A DNA stretch of 64,000 nucleotides from Perognathus longimembris pacificus (GCF_023159225.1 NC_063171.1:434001-498000); one strand, 5' to 3'. Shown: positions 1 through 12,038, counted from the first letter of the stretch. The notes: generated from the letters alone by a model not told the origin. Numbers and translations are program-made.

Positions 1-3000
1 TTCTTGACTTAGTTATTCAAATCCTAGAACATGTTGTTTCATATATTTAGGTGTGTTTTTTTAACCTGTTTTAGTGGGAAGATAAATGCAGTTCCTGTTC
101 CTCTACTTTGGCCAAAGCAGAACTCTGTACTTCATACTTGAAAACATGTAAACAGTCACTATACCATTCGGCTGGTTTAGCATTTATTCCAAGTATACTA
201 TTTTCATAATCTATCCTTTCTTACTAATCTTCTGAGAGTCTCCTCTGAGGAGACATTATGTAGGATTTTTCTTTCTATTTTCATCAGCAAGGGAAAGAAT
301 TCCACAGGGCTCAATGGAGAAAAAGAGTAAGTAGACATTTCAGAAAGAAAAGAGTTTCCCCCAGATCCATCCTTTATCTCTTATATCTTTGCTTTCTCTC
401 TTCATGATTTATAGGTTTTAAAAATGGGATGTAAGGAACCAATTGAGCCTATGTGAGCAGGGGTTCTGCTGAGAGTTCTGTGAAGGAACAGGAAAAAAGT
501 ATGTGAGTTATTTTCATACATTTATCAGCCATGAGAATTGTAATGTCTTGGTTTGGTCAAGGAAGTAAGTGAATTAAACTTTGTTGGTTCTAACAGGGCC
601 CTCAGATGGAATGCTCTCTGCTCTTAACTTGAAAGTGACTTGTTTTAGAGGGTAATTCAACTCCTCTGGCTTATGTTATTATTACACGATTGGGTTAGTG
701 TGTTACAGTGTAAGCCTAAGGGGTTATGTATGTGATTGTACCATTATGTCATGACTTTTGAGTTGTTTGAAGTTCACTGCTTATTTTATTAGAAAACATA
801 GGGACTTTGGAAAAAAGCCAGCATTTCTCAAGTTTCATATAGTGGGAATAATGCATACGTTTACTTCCTGGTAAATATATAAAGCATAGATTTTCTTGGT
901 GTTCACCAACGTTGTGATGCAGAGAGCCCTAGATTCAGCGCAGATGCATGGTTCTGGTTCTTTTCCTTTGCCCTGGGAGACTATCTACTCATACTGCATC
1001 TGCTAGGAACTATGAGCTTTTTTTAATTCCTCCATCCGAAAGGAACTTAGCGCCACAGTTTCAAAGTCTTACAGCTACTGCATCTGGCTCTCCTTCAGTC
1101 CTGGGCTTCTACTTCTCATCTCAAGGGAATGTGGCACTGAAATAGTTTCCATCCCTTGCAAGACAGGCAAACACATAATTCTTTATCAAAACAATCTGCT
1201 TTTTATTTTCAAGGCTTTTTTTAAACCCGCTAACATCTGTCAGCAGCATGAAACCCTGCAGGATTTATAAAAAGCATTTCCTTAAGGACTGTTGTACATC
1301 CCCACATCTCATTGATCTTGCACAATTTAACCTGGGATTCTTTCTGTATTTATTTACCTTTAAGTTTCAATATATTGCTTACAGGCTATTTTTGGAGCCC
1401 CTGTTGGGGAAATGGTCCATGTATGATGCATTTCTTAGGAACAGATTTCCAGCCATGAATCAAACAAAGCTATGCACTGGATGCTAACTGAGAACATTTC
1501 CCCCTTTGCCCGGCTTTCCCTGACATCCCCCCCACCCCCCGCTTTCCCCACCCCTTCCTCCAATCCTGAGCCAGGGAGACAGCTGTTTTTGCCCTACACT
1601 GGAGGACAGAGGATGAATACTAAAGCATGCTATCTGGCTTCATGTCAAAACAATAGAACCCTGAACACCTGTTGGCTCTTGGCAAGCCAGGCTGGTGAAA
1701 TACTAACGTTGTTTTTCTACCTTTTTTCTTCTTGACAAACACAGGACTGGCTATGTTTCTTTCTTCTTCAGTTCACAAAGGCGTACATTTCTCCCTAGAG
1801 GTGCCAAGGGAATTAAGTAGTTTTACTACTGCTCCTAATAAACAGCTTCCTTCAGAGGCGTGGATTTTCTTGCAGGATGCAGTTTATTGCTACCTCTCCA
1901 TTCCTACCCCTCCCAGATTGGCCTCCCTTTGCCACCCAGGCTGCCTGACAGTTCTTTCTCCTTTCTAATTGCTGCTTTGCATCTATAAGCATTTTCCTTC
2001 TGCAGCCATTCTGGCTTCCCAGTGGCAATCCAAAAGCCCCTTCAGCGAATGGCTCATTTAGTGATCAATTTGTCAAATAATCTTCACAGATGTTTTTCTG
2101 ACAGAGCAGCATGCAGTGCAGGTAATGACCGAGTGAGTGATCACTTGTAATAGGTGTCAGGACCAAGGCCCTGCTTTACCAGGAAATGCAGAGGTTGGGG
2201 GTGGCTGGTCAACCAGAGAGAGGACACGCTCCTTTTCATTTATTTATCTTTTTTTTTACATTGAAAGAGCCTCATGATTGCATTTTGATTGAGTTATAGG
2301 CTGGCAGCTTGAGTAGCTCCTGTCCAGCCACACTGAAGAGTCTCACCTGCATGATACAGAGGTGAGTTAGGTCTAAACTACAAACATACATGAAAACATA
2401 CACAGGGTCATGTGCACATGATCAGATGTATGAAGTAGAGTGTGATATATGTAGGGGAGGGTTCCAGTGGTGTAACTCCTTTGAACAATTGGCTTACAGA
2501 CCAACAAAAGAAATACTAGGAAGGTGGAATTTGTGTTATCAGGGAGAAGGTGTGAGGGCAAAGTGAAGGAGTGTAGATGAATGAAAGGGCTGGCAAATGC
2601 AACCATAATACTAATGTACAGTGAAAATGGAAGTAGGTAAATTGAGGGGATGGTGGGGCTGGGAGAAATGGTGGGGGTAGGGAGCCAGGGGAGACTAGAG
2701 AAAGGGCTGGTCCTGTTCAAGATGCACGGTACTCACAAACAGACATGTTGAATTAAAACAACTTTGGAGAACTACTTAAAAATAATATAAATAAGTAAAT
2801 AAAATAGTATCCCTGTAATTCTGTATAGTACTTTTGAAGTGTTGATCATAATGTTGGGGCTAGGTATACAGCAAGTACAACAATCAATCAAACAAAACCC
2901 CCAAATCATTATACATGCAATAACACTATAGTGGCCTGAAACAGTCTTAATACCCATTGACATTTTCCATCCTTAGACATGTAGGAGTAAGAATTGTTTC

Positions 3001-3847
3001 TGTCAGCGTGGTTGTTCGACATAAACACCGCTATTTTAAGGATAGCCTCTGTCTTACCAGAAAGCTATTTTAGTGATATCCTGTTGATTTTTTCCCCTAG
3101 GGTCTGGAGGCATGGCTCATGTGGTAGAGCACCAGTTGATCATGAATTATTTCTCTGACATGTTTTGGCCAGGTGTCTTGGCTTTGATTGATTATGCAGA
3201 TGGACTCTTTGAAACTAGAAAGACTATGAACCTAAACTCTGAACAATTAGAACAAAGGCAGGATTATACCCGGGGACTGCCTACCCAGTGCTCTTTCTTA
3301 CTTACTTGGCTTCTGGTCCGTAGTGTGTTATTTTGCAGAAGTAAAATCATGGCATGCTGAGTTTCTTTTGAGTTGGTGTCTGAATTCTCATGTGACACCC
3401 GGATATACTGAGCTATTTCCACTAAGCAAAATCAGTCAAAGGAAATGCCTATTTTACAAGAATTGTGGACAACTTTGTAGCCACAAAAGATCTGAAAAAT
3501 CCAGTTGAACTTTGCCAGGACAGGACTTGAGAAGAGCTGTCTAATATTTACATTGTTGGGTTAACTACGCTTTTTTTCCATAGTCCTGAATTATTTCTAT
3601 TAGCATGAAACGGGTTATAAAACCTACAATCAATATAGTTTATGGGGCATTGTGTTTTTAATACTGTTTAATAGGGTGTGACAAGAACACAAATTTTCCA
3701 CATGTTTTTACATTGCAGGGAAATTGTATATGGTGTTCAGCAGTGCACCAAATGTGACCAACACTAGAGACTTTGGAATTGGAAGTAAAAGAATAGCAGC
3801 AGACCTAGAATGTTTAGGGTATGGAGAGACTTTTGTTTTTCCTTTGA
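1..3847. other. Unique AT-rich non-coding DNA, no gene recognised
   Basis: No open frame here exceeds about 115 codons, and none shows a recognisable domain, a codon pattern or a convincing splice context. I also see no full-length SINE, LINE or LTR. A short stretch near 3,105-3,130 resembles the A-box part of the Geo-type SINE monomer (TGGCTCATGTGGTAGAGC) and may be a decayed fragment. The interval is best read as intergenic or intronic sequence. Confidence 0.6.
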
Positions 3848-4015
3848 GCCAGTACTGGGGCTTGAACTCGGGGCCTAAGCACTGGCCCTAAGCTTTTTCA
3901 CTCAAGGCTGGCCACATCTCCACTCATTGACTTTCCTGCCCAGGCTGGCTTTGAACTGAAATCCTGAGATCTGAACTTCCCCAGTAGCTAGGATAACAGA
4001 TGTGAGACACTGACA
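3848..4015 (-). mobile_element. Composite SINE (7SL-like head + Geo-like tail)
   Basis: Read on the minus strand, this has the layout shared by many copies in the window. A B1/Alu-like head ('ctagctactggggaag...gatctcag') is followed by a linker. The tail is tRNA-like, with an A-box-type block and a B-box-type block close to GAGTTCAAGCCCCAGTACTGGC. The copy is diverged, shortened in the middle, and has no obvious TSD. The head and the RNA polymerase III-type boxes place it as a 7SL/tRNA composite. I do not know its library name. Confidence 0.75.
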
Positions 4016-4504
4016 CTCTGTAAGAAATTTTCATTTACTAGCAATGACTAGAAATCCCCTGTTCTCTACCCAGTTTGGTATTAGATATAAACAAATTTGC
4101 AGTAATTATTTAATCCATGGAAATGTTTCAGAAGGGAAAAGAGGAACTTGAATACTGATGGACAGAGGACCTTTAATAAGACCACTCACTCATACTCAAC
4201 CATGAGTTGACTCTGTAGCTGGAGGTTTACAGGAGAAGGGTTTCTCTTTTGATGAGCAGAAATTGAACTGCTCTTCCAACCTAATGTACTCAGTGCCCCA
4301 AATCTTTTTTTCTCTCTCTCAAATGAACAGCCTTATTTATTTTAATGAGAGTTTTGACTAAGGAAAGAGATCTTCTGCCCTCTGCAATTGCACTTAATCC
4401 ATTTAGACACAGACTGAATTTATGGTTATGGTGTCTTCTAACACTGTATCACATTACTAAGGAATAGGTGCTACTAGCACTTGTTAAAATGGCTAAATTT
4501 GCAG

Positions 4505-5000
4505 ACTCTGAACATTTCATTATTTGACATCCTTATGATATGGGTATTTTAGGTAACTTCCAGCATGCAGAAGCACAGATTGCTTGGCCATGTGGAGCCA
4601 GACACTCAGCAGTGTGCTCCTGAGGCATACTAACCAGCACCATTCTGTTCGGAGCAGGCCTATTGAACCCCATGATTCATTTCATGTACTTTATCTGAAT
4701 GTCGAGATAGTAATCCCATTGGGGAGAGACAGAATAGTGTCTTCTGAGCACAAGGTACTAAGAAGTAGCAAATGTATATGAACTCAGAAGTGCACATTTT
4801 CATTTGGAAATTTGACTAGGATATGTGGATAGTATTTCAAGGTGAATTGATTTGCCATTTGTGGAACTCATTTATGATTGTTTTTAGCACTTGATAGATG
4901 CTATTTAATTTATTTCTCAGGCCGAGTTTATGTGTAGGTAAGATTATTCCTATATTAGAAGGTTGGAAAATTTAAAAGGTGCCAGTCCAAACAGTGATAT
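4505..5000 (+). repeat. Possible old MIR-like SINE fragments
   Basis: Two stretches, about 4,505-4,595 and 4,885-5,000, faintly resemble the 3' half of the mammalian-wide MIR family: 'cctatgaggtaggta...cagatgaggaaactgag' type text, here as 'ccttatgatatgggta' and 'gtgtaggtaagattattcctat'. The match is by eye and weak. Confidence 0.3.
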
Positions 5001-5632
5001 AAATTGAAATCTTGCTTCAAAATCTATACTCCTGAAATTTTTAATAAAAATCTAAAAATCAAGAATTCCAAGAAAAATTAATTACCAATAATCACACTAA
5101 CATTTTGGAAAAAGTGTTTCCAAACACTTCACTATGCACATCTGTACTTACACAACAGGTCTGGATCTTATATAAATGAGATTATAACAAACCTGCTGTG
5201 TAACTTGCTTTGTTAAGAAATAATATGCTATAGATATGTATTTCAGTATGTCCAAAATAATCTGCATAGCATTGCAGTGTACGTCTCAGACAAACCTACT
5301 GAATAGATTCTCTACTATTGGACAATACCAGTTGTTGCCAGGGTTGATTAATATATACAGCAGAAGCAACATCTCTGTACATTCCTCTTCCCTCGTATGT
5401 ATACTATGTTTGTATGAAAGCTATGTGGATAAAACTTGCCCTGCAAATTTATTTGGAGGCACCATAGAGCTGCTTACACATCAGAGAATAAGTCAGGCTA
5501 CCAGGCCTTAAAGGACAAGTATCTTGGAAAACAAACATATGGTAATGAAAAGAAGATGCAAAGAGTTGAGCCCTCCAAAGTGAGGCATTTGCTAACTTCT
5601 TAAGCTTCAAAGTTAAAAGGCTGAGATTATAT

Positions 5633-5690
5633 CAATCTATATCTATATCTATATCTATACCTATACCTATATCTCTATCATCTATATGTC
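5633..5690 (+). repeat. (CTATAT)n-type microsatellite
   Basis: An imperfect hexanucleotide run of CTATAT and CTATAC units in AT-rich DNA. No transposon boundary is visible beside it. Confidence 0.9.
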
Positions 5691-6041
5691 CATTGGTTAA
5701 AGAACAAAGTTTTGGGTCATGATCTGACAAGGAAGAGAGACCCCAGTAAAAAGTCAATGGAGTCAACTGAAATTCCTAAAAAAAAAAATCACATTCAGAA
5801 AATGAAGTGAGAACAGATAGCAAAGCCTTATAAAGATTATAATGAAGCCTAGAGTAATTCAGTGTCTGATTTGATTAACACACAATGTACTGTTTCACCC
5901 AATAACCAGAGGGAAAACTGTCTGAGGAATTTGTTTTCCAGAGGTGCTATAACTTTTCATTTGTTTTTCAGATATATTTTATAAATAATATTAACTTGCT
6001 AATATGCATTGAACTACATGTATCAGAACAGGATCTGGCAG

Positions 6042-6297
6042 GATGCTGGTGGCTCATGCCTATAATTCTAGCTGCTTGGGAGGCTGAGATCTGAGCATGG
6101 TAGTTTGAAACCAACTCAAGCGCAAAAATCTGTGAGACTTTTATCTCCAATTAACTACCCAAAATCCAGAAATGGAGCTGTTCCTCAAGTGCTAGAGAGT
6201 GCCACCCTTGAGCAAAACTACCTAGACCTTGAGTACTCACACAGAACTGAACCAAACCAAAACAACAACAAACTTAAAAAAAAACAAAAAACCGAAG
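6042..6297 (+). mobile_element. Composite SINE, A-rich tail
   Basis: The plus-strand head GGTGGCTCATGCCTATAATT and GAGGCTGAGATCTGAG is B1/Alu-like. The Geo-like right half starts near 6,170 (CAGAAATGGAGCTGTTCCTC) and its B-box region is diverged. The tail is A-rich with CAAAA-type units instead of the CA repeat seen at other copies. Confidence 0.8.
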
Positions 6298-7047
6298 AAC
6301 AGGATATGGAAACAAATGGTAACAACAGACTCAGAGAAGTCTAGGAAATTGTAATTATCAAGTATAGATATTATAATTGAAATTAATAGATTTGTCAGAA
6401 AAATATGTGTCAGGATGGAGAATTTCATCAGTAACCAGTAGTGTATTAAAAACTCAGATACACTGAACTTGTCTCAAAGACAAAAGCAATCCATAATCTC
6501 TCTTAGAACTTGAGATTTAAGTCCGTGCTCTTCTGGCTTTAATGGAAATCTTTTTTTGTTCCTTTTAACCTATTTTCTTTTCTTTTTTTCCCCCAGGGTA
6601 ATAATCTCTGTCATTTTCTGTGAAAAAATATTCCACAACATATTTCAAGATTGCCTCAATTGAGCACAAAGTATATCAGACTTGGAAAACTTCATCTTGT
6701 TATAGAAGGAAAATTTAAAATTTCACATGATTTAATTGAACATATGGTTGAGAAGTATTTTTTTAAAAAATATCTTTAGCATTTCTGAAGCAAATGCTAG
6801 CATTTGGAAGTCTTAACACAAAAAAGGGCTATCTTTCATTTTTGCCATCCCACATTTTATTATTTTTCAAGCTTAATTTTGAACATAAACATCACTAAGG
6901 TGATAGTACCATAATGAGGAGACTTGTGAAGATGATAGAAATTATATACTTTAAGTTTGATGAAAATCATAAACATTACCTTCTGGTGTCTAATCGACTT
7001 TTCTTGGTAAAATCTAAAAGTAAAACAATATCTATTGCAGTGTTGAT
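6298..7047. other. AT-rich non-coding DNA
   Basis: No gene or recognisable repeat. A short pyrimidine run ends at the CCCCCAG near 6,597. It looks like a splice acceptor, but no open exon follows. Confidence 0.6.
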
Positions 7048-7063
7048 ATCTTTAAGTATCTTT

Positions 7064-7272
7064 TTTTTTTTTTTTTTTTGGCCAGTCCTGGGCCTTGGAC
7101 TCAGGGCCTGAGCACTGTCCCTGGCTTCTTCCCGCTCAAGGCTAGCACTCTGCCACTTGAGCCACAGCGCCGCTTCTGGCCATTTTCTGTATATGTGGTG
7201 CTGGGGAATCGAACCTAGGGCCTCGTGTATCCGAGGCAGGCACTCTTGCCACTAGGCTATATCCCCAGCCCC
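7064..7272 (-). mobile_element. IDL-Geo SINE, young type, with 16-bp TSD
   Basis: A complete dimer read on the minus strand. The left monomer begins GGGCTGGGGATATAGCC and carries a tRNA-Ala-type B box (GGTTCGATTCC). The right Geo monomer (AGAAGCGGCGCTGTGGCTC) ends CCAGGACTGGCC, then an A tail of about 19. Perfect 16-bp TSDs (ATCTTTAAGTATCTTT) lie at 7,048-7,063 and 7,273-7,288. The intact TSD and homopolymer tail indicate a recent L1-assisted insertion. IDL-Geo is known from Geomyoidea. Confidence 0.95.
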
Positions 7273-7494
7273 ATCTTTAAGTATCTTTGACTGCTTACTT
7301 GTAATTTATCCTGTCAGACATTTACCACCTGTCTACTATCAATGATGTCTTTGCTTTGTAGAAATTGCCTCTAATGATAGAGAATTTCTGAAACAACCAC
7401 AAAGGTGATTCAGTAGAAACCTCTCATCTTATTAAGGTTGAGTATGAATTTGGGAAGTGACATCTTCACAGTGGAAGGAATTAATAGAGGGATC

Positions 7495-7718
7495 CTGGTG
7501 CCAGTGGCTCATGCCTGTCACCATAGCTATTCAGGAGGCTGAGATCTGAGGATCATGGTTTGAAGCCAGCCCAGGCAGGACTCTTATCTCCAACTAACCA
7601 ATGAAAATAAAAATTAAAAAGCCACAAGTGGAACTGGGGCTCAAGTGGTAGAGCACTGGCCTGGGGTGAAAAAGCTAAGGGACAGCACTCTGACCCTGAG
7701 TTCAAGTCCCAGTATGGG

Positions 7719-7720
<2 letters not shown>
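7495..7720 (+). mobile_element. Composite SINE
   Basis: Head GGTGCCAGTGGCTCATGCCT with GAGGCTGAGATCTGAGGATC, linker CTCTTATCTCCAACTAACC, then Geo-like tail with A box TGGGGCTCAAGTGGTAGAGC and B box GAGTTCAAGTCCC. The element runs straight into a CA microsatellite, which stands where its 3' tail should be. Confidence 0.9.

Positions 7721-7766
<46 letters not shown>
7721..7766 (+). repeat. (CA)23 microsatellite at a SINE tail
   Basis: A pure dinucleotide run of about 46 bases directly after the composite SINE's 3' end. It probably grew from the SINE tail. Confidence 0.95.
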
Positions 7767-7770
<4 letters not shown>

Positions 7771-7789
7771 CAAAGATTAATAGGGATCT

Positions 7790-8969
7790 ACCACACAGAA
7801 GAGATTTTAAAAAATGAGCAATGATGTGTGGGAGGTGGTTTAGTCTTTGTAAACAAAGTTAGAAAGTTATGATTTCACAATCTCACCATTTCCCAGAGTC
7901 CTGCACAGAATACTCCTTCTACTGTACCTGCCCTCTTTGCTTTATAAAGATTTGGCTACGTGTCCCCCCCTTCCTTATTCACCTATCTGCCCCTTATTCT
8001 CTGAGGCTCCTTCCCAGTAATGCTCAACTAAGGGATGGAGAGGCCTGGAGGCAGAGCTTTCCCCACCAACCCCACATCTCCCAGCACAGCATCAGGCAGA
8101 CATAGACCTAGCAGTCACGAAGATGCAATGAACCATCCAAGGTTAACAGTGCATGCCTGAAAACATAAATGCACATTTAAGCAACACTGGAAGGGAGCAC
8201 TAAAAAGATGATTGCTTGCTGTGACTGATTGCTAGGAAATGACAGCTTCCACAGGGTAGGTCTGGAGAGACCTGGGAATTTGCATTTACAGGTTTCTCTC
8301 CAGGTGTTGCTGAAACTGCTGCTCTGGGGACCACTTTATGAGAACCTCTTCCATAGAGAAAGTATGTTTTCCATCAATAGGATAAGTGGATTTAAAAAAC
8401 AGCAACAATAACAACTCTGGTATTTTATCTAGGGTAGTATCCAAAGATTTAATGATTATTAAAGTTTTATGGAACTGTGGCTTTATTTGGTAAAACAAAT
8501 TAGTACAGAAGATTAGAATAGAGCATGTTTGGTAACAGAAATTATGCAGCTCAAAAAATTGAAGCTTTAAAATTAAAAAATATGAATTTTCAAATTAAAT
8601 TGTATAAATTAATTTATGAAGAAAAGACTTAACATCATTCAGTTTAGTTTTCCTGATTTGATAGAATTTTCTTAATCAACATTGATTTAGAAATAGAAAC
8701 TCAGATAATGTGATTGATAGCTATCATCCTTGGCTGTCTAATGTCACTCATATTTCTTTTAAACACATAGTTTTGCATTTGTTTACTGTCTGGTCTAAAC
8801 TGAACTCTGGAAGCTTCTGGGTAGAATTGAATTTAATCATTCAGTGGGGGAGTTCAGTACTGTTCTTCTAGAAACTGCTTCCACTGCTTTGAGTGTGCAT
8901 CAGGAGTTGAGAATTGAGGTTAGTGCTAGAAACTGAGCTCAAGGTGGCCTTGACTTCAGATTTTCTTAT
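7790..8969. other. Unique AT-rich DNA, no gene recognised
   Basis: Short open frames occur on both strands (up to 78 codons) without recognisable motifs. No repeat family was identified. Confidence 0.55.
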
Positions 8970-9195
8970 GCCTGTCATGGGGCTTGAACTTGAGACCTTG
9001 TCCTCTCCCTTAGCTATTTTTCTAAAGTCTAGCGTGATATCACCTGAGCTACACTTCCACTTCCAGCTTACTGGGTAGTTAATTGGAGATAAAAATCTCA
9101 TGGACTTTCCTGCCAGATCTGGCTTCAAACTTCCCCAGACTGCCTCAAATCTCAGTCTTGAGAGCATTTAGGATTAGAGATGAGAGCTATGCTCA
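8970..9195 (-). mobile_element. Composite SINE, diverged
   Basis: The minus-strand copy begins with a 7SL-like head at the high-coordinate end, has the linker CTCCAATTAACTACCC near 9,080, and ends with a B-box-like TTCAAGCCCCATGAC near 8,975. It is the first of four minus-strand SINE-like units packed into about 1.1 kb. Confidence 0.75.
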
Positions 9196-9284
9196 ACTTT
9201 AGATTTTACAAATTGATTTTCCTATAAAACCCATAGTAATAAATGTCTGTGTGAGGGCTTTTCATTTTACATATATCTTTGTGT

Positions 9285-9350
9285 GTGCATGCACATGCAT
9301 CTGTGTGTGCACGTGTGTGTGTGTATGTGTGTGTGTGTGTGTATGTGTGT
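9285..9350 (+). repeat. (GT)n microsatellite at a SINE tail
   Basis: GT repeats broken by GCAT and TATG units. They abut the 3' end of the minus-strand SINE that starts at 9,351, so on that strand they form its CA-rich tail. Confidence 0.9.
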
Positions 9351-9538
9351 GCCAGTGCTGGGGCTTGAACTCAGCCACAGAAAGGCAGGCATTTGAGCAC
9401 TCTACCAGATCTTCTGGCTTTCTTGGTGGTGAATTGGAGATAAGAATCTTTCCTGCCGAGACTGGTTTTGAACTACGATCTTCAATGCTCACTTGGCCTC
9501 CTAAGTAATTAGGGTTACATCTATGAGGTACCTGCACA
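9351..9538 (-). mobile_element. Composite SINE
   Basis: On the minus strand the Geo-like B-box end (GAGTTCAAGCCCCAGCACTGGC) abuts the GT/CA repeat. The linker CTTATCTCCAATTCACC and a B1-like head are present. There are small internal losses in the Geo half. Confidence 0.85.
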
Positions 9539-9573
9539 CAATCTTACATGTATCATTTTATTTTTATTTTGGG

Positions 9574-9804
9574 CGGTACTGGGATTTGAAGCCAGGCCTT
9601 GTACTTGCTGCTTTTGTTTTGTTACTAGTTCTGGGTGCTGTCCCAGAGCTTCTTTTTGCTTGAGCTTCAGCTCCACTTCTAACCTTTGCTGAGTAGTTTA
9701 TTAGAGATAAGAATCTCACAGACTTTCCTGCCAAAGCAGGCTTTAAACCATGATCCTTAGATCTTACCCTCCTATTAACCAGGCTTTAGGTGTGATCCAC
9801 CAGG
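9574..9804 (-). mobile_element. Composite SINE
   Basis: The minus-strand order is head (GTGGATCACACCTAAAGCC), linker CTTATCTCTAATAAACTACT and Geo-like tail. The B box is decayed (CTTCAAATCCCAGTACCG). A 30-base insertion rich in T lies near 9,615. Confidence 0.75.
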
Positions 9805-9929
9805 GGCCTAGCTCTTGCTGTTTGAGACAGTGTCGGGCTTCTTGCTTTGTCCCACTTGGATGCTAGCCACCTACATCAGGCTCCCTTGCATAGCTAGGAT
9901 ACTAGTCACATACCGTTAAGTCCAGCTCT

Positions 9930-10040
9930 TCATTGAGAAGGGTTCTCATGAACTTTTCTGTGGGGGACTGGCCTTGAACTGCAATCCTCCCATCTCAGCC
10001 TCCCATGTAGCTAAGATTACAGATGTGAACCACTTACCTA
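9930..10040 (-). mobile_element. B1/7SL-like SINE head fragment
   Basis: On the minus strand the text runs AAGTGGTTCACATCTGTAAT, then CTTAGCTACATGGGAGGCTG and GATGGGAGGATTGCAG. This is the classic B1/Alu left-end layout. No Geo half is clear, so it may be a monomeric B1 or a truncated composite. Confidence 0.65.
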
Positions 10041-10044
10041 TACC

Positions 10045-10980
10045 TTAATGAACCAGAATCTTCTTGTTTATGTGAAATAATGTTGTGCTCCATTTATTGT
10101 CAACTGGTACAGGATTTATATTTTTATTTCTATGGAATTCTACTATATGCACAGATGAAGAATGAATTTTAAAAAAAATCACATGTCATGCAGTGGGGAA
10201 CCTGGGCTGGGCATATTCCAGCAATAAGAGCAGAGTGACGAAAGTTCTCAAAACTTGCCAGCAGCAGGATCACCACCCCTCAAGGGCTATGTGTTAAGGC
10301 CATCCTGTTGGTTAGTGGAAGTAGCCTATGAGAAGGTTTGGCTCAACCTAAACCAAAGCGAAAAGTGCTGCCAACACTAGGTTCTTTTCACGGAGTTTGA
10401 TTGGCCATTCAGAAACTTGACTGACCTCACAGAAGGACATTTAGTTGGCAAATTAGATTCTCATTCAGAATCATAGCGGTTACACTAGAAATGTCATTAA
10501 TTAATATCTTTTACAATTATTTTTCTCACATTCTTTGGTTTAGCAAATACAGCATAGGAAACCCAATTAAATGTGAATTTACAACAAATGATTTTTAATA
10601 TATATGAAACTCGAATATAGACTAGGGCATGAATAACTTTTTAAAGTTATTCATTTTTTTATCTGAATTTTACATTACACTAAGAATTGGGTACTTTATC
10701 TACAAGTTAAAACCTTGTTTTATCCTTCTAGGGGATTTTGGAAGAGCTGAGTAGCAAAAAATGGCTCTCTTGAAATAGTTATCTTAGAAACATTACAACT
10801 GATCTTCACCTGGGGTTATTTCCGTAGTAAGTTTCATGCAAAATTACAGCCTTCTGCTTTACTATTTAAGTTAGGAAAACAAAAGACTAAAAAATATAAG
10901 ATATATCCGATAAATGGTTAACTTCCTTAACCTTCAAAGTTTTCATTAGTTTACTTTCCCTATTTTTCTTTGATTTTGTT
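10045..10980. other. Unique non-coding DNA
   Basis: No gene or repeat boundary is recognisable. The sequence is AT-rich with scattered short homopolymers. Confidence 0.55.
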
Positions 10981-10992
10981 GTTAAATATAAC

Positions 10993-11204
10993 TTTTTTTT
11001 TTTTTTTTTTTTGGCCAGTCCTGGGCCTTGGACTCAGGGTCTGAGCACTGTCCCTGGCTTCTTCCCGCTCAAGGCTAGCACTCTGCCACTTGAGCCACAG
11101 CGCCGCTTCTGGCCGTTTTCTGTATATGTTGTGTTGGGGAACCGAACCTAGGGCCTCGTGTATCCGAGGCAGGCACTCTTGCCACTAGGCTATATCCCCA
11201 GCCC
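10993..11204 (-). mobile_element. IDL-Geo SINE, young type, with TSD
   Basis: A full minus-strand dimer with the diagnostic young-type bases (GCGGCGCTG, GAGCGGGAAG, CCAAGGCCCAGGACTGG) and an A tail of about 20. The TSD is GTTAAATATAA followed by T-rich sequence, at 10,981 and again at 11,205. It closely matches the copy at 7,064-7,272. Confidence 0.94.
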
Positions 11205-11324
11205 GTTAAATATAATTTTTTTACTAGCATACATTAAATTATACAAAGCAAGGGGATTCTTTATGATGTTTCTGTACATACATATAAGGTACTTTTATCC
11301 TATTCAGTTCTTTTAATCTTATTT

Positions 11325-11326
<2 letters not shown>

Positions 11327-11358
<32 letters not shown>
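11327..11358 (+). repeat. (GT)n microsatellite at a SINE tail
   Basis: A GT run directly against the 3' end of the minus-strand composite SINE that follows. Confidence 0.9.
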
Positions 11359-11359
<1 letters not shown>

Positions 11360-11362
<3 letters not shown>

Positions 11363-11566
11363 GGACTTAAAACTCAGGGCTTTGAATTCTTGTTGGCTTT
11401 GCATTCAAGGCTACTACTTGAGCCACAACTTTACTTCCAGGTTTTTGCTGGTTAATTGGGGATGAGTCTTAAAACTTTTCTGCCTGGGCTGGCTCTGAGC
11501 CACAATGCTCAGATGTCAACTTCCTGAGTGGCTAGGATTGTAGGCATAAGCTACCACTCCCTGCTC
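11360..11566 (-). mobile_element. Composite SINE
   Basis: Minus strand: 7SL-like head with GGTAGCTTATGCCTACAATC, linker ATCCCCAATTAACCAGC, then a Geo-like half with TGGCTCAAGTAGTAGCC and a decayed B box. Confidence 0.8.
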
Positions 11567-11579
11567 TTTCTTCCCCTTC

Positions 11580-11814
11580 TTCCTCTCTCCCTTACCCATT
11601 CCCTCTCTTGAGAACCCCCTTTTGTTTGCAGAATATTAGCATCCTACTCCAGCTTTCACAAGTGACAGAAAATGCAACACTTACTTTGTGGAACTAGTCA
11701 ATTTCATTTTATATGACAAATTCCAATTACATCCATTTTCACCAAACAACATAATTTAATTTTTCTCTGTGGCTGAGTAAGCTCCACTGTGTGTGTGTTT
11801 GTGTGTGTATTATA

Positions 11815-11860
<46 letters not shown>

Positions 11861-11995
11861 TATATATTATACTTTATCTTTTTTTTCTTTGACGGACATC
11901 TAGGCTGATTCCGTAATTTGGCTATTGAGAATTGTGCCATGACAAAGACAGGTATAGATACCTCTATAATAGCTGGTTTTGTGTTTTGGCCTCTA
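11580..11995 (-). mobile_element. Old L1 3'-region fragment
   Basis: Read on the minus strand, the text matches the end of L1 ORF2 in mammals: 'gccaaattacggaatcagcc' followed by 'agatgtccgtc', and upstream the 'tactcagccacagagaaa' type text. It is interrupted by a TG/TA microsatellite. The fragment is older and more diverged than the L1 copies at 26-53 kb. Confidence 0.65.
11788..11872 (+). repeat. (GT)n/(TA)n compound microsatellite
   Basis: A GT-rich segment passes into a TA run and then CACACACATATATAT. It sits inside the old L1 fragment at the place where mammalian L1s have GTGTATATATACC, so it probably expanded from that seed. Confidence 0.9.
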
Positions 11996-11997
11996 CC

Positions 11998-12000
<3 letters not shown>

Positions 12001-12038
<38 letters not shown>
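12001..12038 (+). repeat. (GT)19 microsatellite at a SINE tail
   Basis: A pure dinucleotide run abutting the 3' end of the minus-strand composite SINE. Confidence 0.95.

Noticed and set aside
7064..7272. tRNA gene called from A- and B-box text
   Set aside because: The boxes belong to the left monomer of an IDL-Geo SINE. No anticodon stem or cloverleaf is kept, and an A tail and TSDs are present.
9251..9537. Cys/Val and Thr/His repeat frames
   Set aside because: Products of the GT microsatellite and the adjoining SINE.
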